A DNA stretch of 64,000 bases, taken from contig CM030363.1 in assembly GCA_017893485.1 (NCBI GenBank), forward strand, positions 113,994,004 through 114,058,003. Reading direction: 5' to 3'. Made by a program: the position numbers and the translations under genes. Origin of the DNA: Hemerocallis citrina (taxonomy: Eukaryota > Streptophyta > Magnoliopsida > Asparagales > Asphodelaceae). Below are positions 59,531-64,000 of the stretch, one piece after another. Below the pieces are notes generated by a model, which was not told the DNA's origin, searched no databases, and saw only the letters and a program-made list of their open reading frames with translations. Each line of letters begins with the position of its first letter. Position 1 is the stretch's first letter.

Positions 59531-60039
59531 TTAACAGTGTCTGTGAACAATTGTTCTTAATTGGGCTATGATTAGAAAGAGACGAGTTGGAGTGGAGATC
59601 TGGAAACCCATATAGAGACATCTTGTTCATAATAATTTATTATTGTTGTTGTTCTTGTCGATCTTGCTGTTGTTGCTGATGTCTCTATGTGTCCGTGTGT
59701 TGAAGGGAAAGAAGGGATGAGAGAGAGATGAGGAAAATGCCGCTATGTTAGCCTGGTGTACCCTCGTTCTCTACCATTTCTCTTTCTGGCTTCTATATTT
59801 GGTTTCCTTCCACGATGACAATTCCATAAAACTACACTTGATATGAGCCCTATTCGTCATTTTCGATTTTCCTCCTCCGCTCTCTCTCTCTCTCTCTCTC
59901 TTCGGTATCATCTCTTGATTTCCCTTATTTTTCAAACTTAGCATGTTTTTTCAGATAGACGCATCTTGATTTCCTTAACATGAATGGTTTAGGGATGAAG
60001 AATTAATAGAAAAATATATGCTTAGATACTGAAAATTTT

Positions 60040-61866
60040 CATGTTCTTTTACTGTTAATGAAGCTGATTTAATGCATCTGATTGTCTTCTTGGCATGCTT
60101 TTTTGACCAAAATGGGTTCACTGTGAACTGAGGATGCTATAGGTACGTATGCCAAAATCCTCCGGATATGCACAACAGTTGGGTTTTAGATTTAGTTGGG
60201 CTAAAGAATTGGCTCAGATAATGGAAATTTTCATTTTAAGGTACTGTTAAGGTAACCTGCAGATTGCCATCTTTGGCATGATTTTTTAACCAAAAATGGG
60301 TTCACTTCCAAACTGAGTATGCTGCTAGCATAGGCCTCATCTGCTTTCACTGTTAATGAAGCTGATTTCATGCATCTGATTGTCTTCTTGGCATGTTTTT
60401 TTTTATATTAAATGGGTTTACTGTGAACTGAGGATGCTATAGCTACGTATGCCAAAATCCTCCGGATATGCACAACAATTGGGTTTTAGATTTAGTTGGG
60501 CTAAGGAATTTATGCTAGCAACATATAAGCTCAGATAATGGAAATTTTCATTTTAAGGTACTGTTAAAGTAACCTGAAGATTGCCATCTTTGGCATGATT
60601 TTTTAACCAAAAATGGGTTCACTTCCAAACTGAGTATGCTGCTAGCATAGGCCTCATCTTCTTTCACTGTTAATGAAGCTGATTTCATGCATCTAATTGT
60701 CTTCTTGGCATGTTTTTTTTTTATGTTAAATGGGTGCACTGTGAACTGAGGATGCTATAGCTACGTATGCCAAAATCCTCCGGATATGCACAACAATTGG
60801 GTTTTAGATTTAGTTGGGCTAAAGAATTTATGCTAGCAACATATAAGCTCAGATAATGGAAATTTTCATTTTAAGGTACTGTTAAAGTAACCTGCAGATT
60901 GCCATCTTTGGCATGATTTTTTAACCAAAAATGGGTTCACTTCCAAACTGAGTATGCTGCTAGCATAGGCCTCATCTTCTTTCACTGTTAATGAAGCTGA
61001 TTTCATGCATTTGATTGTCTTCTTGGCATGTTTTTTTTTATATTAAATAGGTGCACTGTGAACTGAGGATGCTATAGCTACGTATGCCAAAATCCTCCGG
61101 ATATGCACAACAATTGGGTTTTAGATTTAGTTGGGCTAAAGAATTTATGCTAGCAACATATAAGCTCAGATAATGGAAATTTTCATTTTAAGGTACTGTT
61201 AAAGTAACCTGCAGATTGCCATCTTTGGCATGATTTTTTAACCAAAAATGGGTTCACTTCCAAACTGAGTATGGTGCTAGCATAGGCCTCATCTTCTTTC
61301 ACTGTTAATGAAGCTGATTTCATGCATTTGATTGTCTTCTTGGCATGTTTTTTTTTATATTAAATAGGTGCACTGTGAACTGAGGATGCTATAGCTACGT
61401 ATGCCAAAATCCTCCGGATATGCACAACAATTGGGTTTTAGATTTAGTTGGGCTAAAGAATTTATGCTAGCAACATATAAGCTCAGATAATGGAAATTTT
61501 CATTTTAAGGTACTGTTAAAGTAACCTGCAGATTGCCATCTTTGGCATGATTTTTTAACCAAAAATGGGTTCACTTCCAAACTGAGTATGCTGCTAGCAT
61601 AGGCCTCATCTTCTTTCACTGTTAATGAAGCTGATTTCATGCATTTGATTGTCTTCTTGGCATGTTTTTTTTTATATTAAATAGGTGCACTGTGAACTGA
61701 GGATGCTATAGCTACGTATGCCAAAATCCTCCGGATATGCACAACAATTGGGTTTTAGATTTAGTTCGGCTAAAGAATTTATGCTAGCAACATATACGCT
61801 CAGATAATGGAAATTTTCATTTTAAGGTACTGTTAAAGTAACCTGCAGATTGCCATCTTTGGCAAA
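60040..61866. repeat. Direct tandem array, about 300-318 bp unit, six copies
   Basis: CTGTGAACTGAGGATG recurs near 60,121, 60,421, 60,739, 61,055, 61,372 and 61,690. The last four copies are nearly identical (AATTTATGCTAGCAACATAT, CCTGCAGATTGCCATC), pointing to recent amplification. Confidence 0.92.
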
Positions 61867-62270
61867 TTTTGATTGGGCTGTGATTGGATTGTTCAGTGGC
61901 TGTTGTCTATGTTCCTAGTTGGGCTGTGATTAGAACGAGAGGGCTCGAGTGGAGATCTGGAAACCCATTTAGAGACATCTTGTTCATAATAATTTATTAT
62001 TATTGTTGTTCTTGTCGCTCTTGCTGTTGTTGCTGATGTCTCTTTGTGGTCGTGTGCTGAAGGGAAATAAGGGAGGAGAGAGAGATGAGGAAAATGCCGC
62101 TATGTTAGCCTGGTGTATCCAAAGTCTCTACCATTCTTCTTTCTGTTTTCATTTCTGGCTTCTATATTTGGTTTCCTTCCACGATGACAGTTCCCTAAAA
62201 ATACACTTGATATGAGCCCTATCTTATTTTTCTTATTTTTCTTATATTTGGTTTCCGTCCACGATGACAG

Positions 62271-62300
62271 TTTCATGGATTGTTTGAACAATCCATGAAA
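62271..62300. repeat. Perfect 30-base palindrome
   Basis: TTTCATGGATTGTT, two bases TG, then AACAATCCATGAAA: a 14-bp perfect stem. It follows the third copy of the 300-base module, in the last intron of the CACTA gene. Confidence 0.9.
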
Positions 62301-62674
62301 GGCATGCTTAGATACTGAATTTTCATTTGTTTTACTGTTTTAGATAGTGGATATTCCAAATCAAAGGAGAATATTGAGTTTTCAAGTTAGATACTGAATT
62401 TTCATTTGTTTTGTTATTTTAAATATATTTGAAAAACAAAATTAAGTACCGGATTTTTAGCATTCCAATGTAATTATTTTACCTCTCTATATATCATCAA
62501 CAATTCCATTTGCAATTGGCACTTTGATCTTATAATTTAAGATACAGTTAGATTTTTTTGCAAGTTCAAAAAATATGTATATTCTGTATTGTGGTCTACT
62601 ATTGAATTAAACTATTGTTTTTTTTTTCACAGAGCGGTCGCCCAGATGAAGAAATTTCTGATGATCAGAACTGA

Positions 62675-63116
62675 AGCTCCTCGACGGGTATGAATCCGTG
62701 GTCCTCCTTGCTGTTCTTGTGTCCTTGCTGTATGATTGTTGTTCTTATGTCCTCCTTGCTGTTATGTCAGACTGTTTTTTTATGAGAGTTATGTCAGACT
62801 GTTAATTTGGGATATTTGAGATATTTGTCAGACTTGAGATATGTGGGATGTTCGTCGTTATATTAATTTGTTAATTATGACACTGTTAATTTTGCGGTGA
62901 ATTTGGTTGTGATTATGACACTGTTAATTAGTTTGTTGAGATATTTGGGATATGACACGTGTGAAACTTTATTATTCTTGCGTTTGGTTGTGATTTGCCC
63001 ATTAATATGCAACGAAATTGGTTGAATCAGTTGTGAATTAGTTTACAGGTTTTGTAAATGAAACTGCGAATTGAAATCGAACGGAAAACTGGAGAAAGGA
63101 AAACAAACGGGCATAG
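62675..63116. other. 3' region of the CACTA gene
   Basis: T-rich and G/T-rich sequence with repeated TTATGTCAGACTGTTAATTT and GACACTGTTAATT phrases. No clear AATAAA. Confidence 0.5.
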
Positions 63117-63627
63117 CTAAACCGGCATTTTATAAAACGCCAGTCTATCTATTGAATTAGTTGCAGTGTGCGATATACCGGCGTTCACACAAACGCCGGT
63201 GTATGCCGTCAGCTGTAACGGTACCATAACTACACTGGCATTTTCGATCACAAACCGGACACTCATAAACGCACATACACCGGCGGTCGCTGACCGCCGG
63301 TATACGTTCATTATACACCGGCGTTTATAGAAACGCCAGTGAATTGATAAACACCGGCGGTTTACGACCGCCGGTGAATGTATATCAGGGGGTAAAAAAC
63401 GGCACTCAGAGACCCCCATACACCGGCATTTTATGGCCGCCGGTGTAGTTATCACATTTACCGGCGTCCACTAAAATTGCCGGTGTAGACCCCTTCCTTT
63501 CCGCGACGCTCGCTTTGGCGGCATTTGGACCGGCGCTATTATAAACGCCGGTGAAAGTTTCACCGGCGTAAAAAAACACCGGTAAAGACGTAAAAAAACG
63601 CCGGGAAATCGAGTTTCTTTTGTAGTG
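63117..63627 (-). repeat. CACTA right end: subterminal motifs and terminal inverted repeat
   Basis: Some twenty ACCGGCG/CGCCGGT motifs, many in inverted pairs with 8-14 bases between, in two spacer types (TTTTATAAAA or GGTCGCTGACC). Ends with the inverse terminal repeat TCGAGTTTCTTTTGTAGTG. Denser and longer than the left end. Confidence 0.92.
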
Positions 63628-64000
63628 GAATAAGAGTACAAAGCAAGAGAGATTAATAAGAACAAAAACACGAAAATACTAAACGAACTAGAAAAATTAG
63701 TAGGAAAAGAAATGTGATAGTGAAGGATAATATAGGTTGAAAGAAATTTTCAAATAAAATAATATTATGTTAAATATTAATATAGTAAAATGAAATATTA
63801 ATTAAGTAATTAATTGTGAAAGAAAATGAAAACAAAATAGATTAAGAAGAATAAATAAAAGCATAGTAAAAATAGATGCTTAAAACAAATAAGTATAGTA
63901 ACCAAAATAATGGAAGTAGTAAGAAGTAAAATGAAATAGAATATGACGAAAATAAAAATAGAAGTACATAAATAAATGAGAAAGAAAGAAGTGTAAGTGT
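63628..64000. other. Interior of the 39,192 element after the CACTA insertion
   Basis: Starts with the GAA duplication, then A-rich sequence of AAATAGAAT/AATTAAGTAATT type. No ORF or motif recognised up to the window edge. Confidence 0.6.

Larger units (their letters stand above)
58660..62222. repeat. Three copies of a roughly 300-base module in the last intron
   Basis: Segments near 58,690-58,995, 59,565-59,848 and 61,918-62,222 share GGGCTGTGATTAGAA, GTGGAGATCTGGAAACCCA, GCTGTTGTTGCTGATGTCTC, GATGAGGAAAATGCCGCTAT and CACTTGATATGAGCCCT. After the second copy the sequence jumps (59,849) to a copy of 55,244-55,560, the 5' untranslated exon and intron start. The intron was therefore built by internal duplication. 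Confidence 0.85.
57182..62674 (+). pseudogene. Transposase_24 (TnpA/PTTA-like) gene of the CACTA element, six coding exons, one stop
   Basis: Coding exons: 57182-57532, 57619-57822, 57916-58008, 58083-58190, 58268-58567 and 62633-62674, all phase 0 with GT/AG borders. The protein starts MPRHGKRININD. The Transposase_24 region follows with ERIEVEVNGVGQLVGDNASK, SLSKKWRDYKSDLKAKFYD, WQFLVHYW and KQLVLHTAGTQSFA; this family is thought to bind CACTA ends. The fifth exon has a basic stretch and a short coiled coil (MTSLKAQVALLQEQMAHLI). The last exon gives 13 acidic residues ending DDQN and TGA. A TAG at 58340-58342 interrupts exon 5; the frame stays open on both sides, so it is one recent lesion. 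The last intron is 4.07 kb. The catalytic TnpD partner gene is missing. Confidence 0.85.
54802..63627 (+). mobile_element. CACTA (En/Spm) transposon with a Transposase_24 gene
   Basis: 8826 bases bounded by CACTACAAAAGATACTCG and, at the right, the inverse of CACTACAAAAGAAACTCG (terminal inverted repeat about 29 bases with two mismatches). A 3-bp GAA duplication lies at 54799-54801 and 63628-63630. Subterminal regions are packed with short ACCGGCG/CGCCGGT repeats. One spliced gene of the Transposase_24 family is present, with introns full of roughly 300-base tandem repeats. No Transposase_21/TnpD-like catalytic gene is visible, so it should need a helper. The termini are well kept, so mobility in trans is plausible. 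Confidence 0.95.
39192..64000 (-). mobile_element. Minus-strand large-LTR element, hit by two later insertions, right end outside
   Basis: The LTR starts TGTAACGCCCTGAATTCC at 39192, is interrupted at 39825 by a chromovirus, resumes at 52129 and ends GTGTTACA at 54615 (about 3.1 kb without the insert). In element sense CGAACTTTTCTAAGGGGGAA lies directly before the LTR as a purine tract of Tekay/Del type. The interior (54616-54801 and 63628-64000) holds a CACTA transposon and no ORF in view. Its 5' LTR, primer site and any genes lie beyond 64,000. Confidence 0.85.

Overview
The window is a plant nuclear repeat region built almost entirely of nested transposable elements, and I see no ordinary host gene. 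The evidence for a large-genome flowering plant, probably from heterochromatin, is: Ty3/gypsy elements of the Tat and chromovirus types, a CACTA (En/Spm) element carrying a plant Transposase_24 gene, plant-type primer sites for initiator-Met tRNA, and heavy CAG-to-TAG and TGG-to-TAG/TGA decay of the kind cytosine methylation leaves. The species cannot be named from this.

Left block (1 to about 24,780): a Tat-type Ty3/gypsy element on the minus strand, running off the left edge. From right to left it has the 5' LTR, primer site, gag, protease, RT, two RNase H domains and integrase. A long 3' region follows, carrying tandem arrays and a separate spliced gene on the opposite strand (1555-4657) of the 'putative gypsy-type transposon' family. 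A second element (8335-20500) is inserted in the first RNase H domain with a 5-bp GACAG duplication. Removing it and one GACAG rejoins the reading frame exactly. This insert is the most unusual object here: LTRs of about 5.4 kb enclose only 1.45 kb, which holds one intact ORF with three CCHC zinc knuckles and no recognisable capsid, protease, RT or integrase.

Middle block (24,784-37,300): a 0.75-kb (TA/TG/CA)n tract; 1.3 kb with no recognised content; a small plus-strand LTR with primer site; a decayed RT/RNase H fragment; a truncated large LTR; and a second non-autonomous element (29,733-37,300) whose 3.5-kb LTRs enclose only 470 bp and no ORF.

Right block (37,301-64,000): a tandem array plus the broken start of a second antisense Tat gene, cut at 39,191 by a minus-strand LTR element that runs off the right edge. 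That element was hit twice. A plus-strand chromovirus (39,826-52,123, target duplication GGGAA) is inserted in its LTR and itself carries a solo LTR in its 5' LTR (39,913-43,779, target duplication TAAAT). An 8.8-kb CACTA transposon (54,802-63,627, target duplication GAA) sits in its internal region.

Relationships: the zinc-knuckle element, the LTR-only element and the 39,192 element share LTR ends of the type TGTARCGCCCYG and a similar purine-tract region. The first two also share an identical hairpin beside the tract. This suggests related non-autonomous families moved in trans by a chromovirus. Boundaries, reading frames and motifs were read by eye; no alignment or database search was run.
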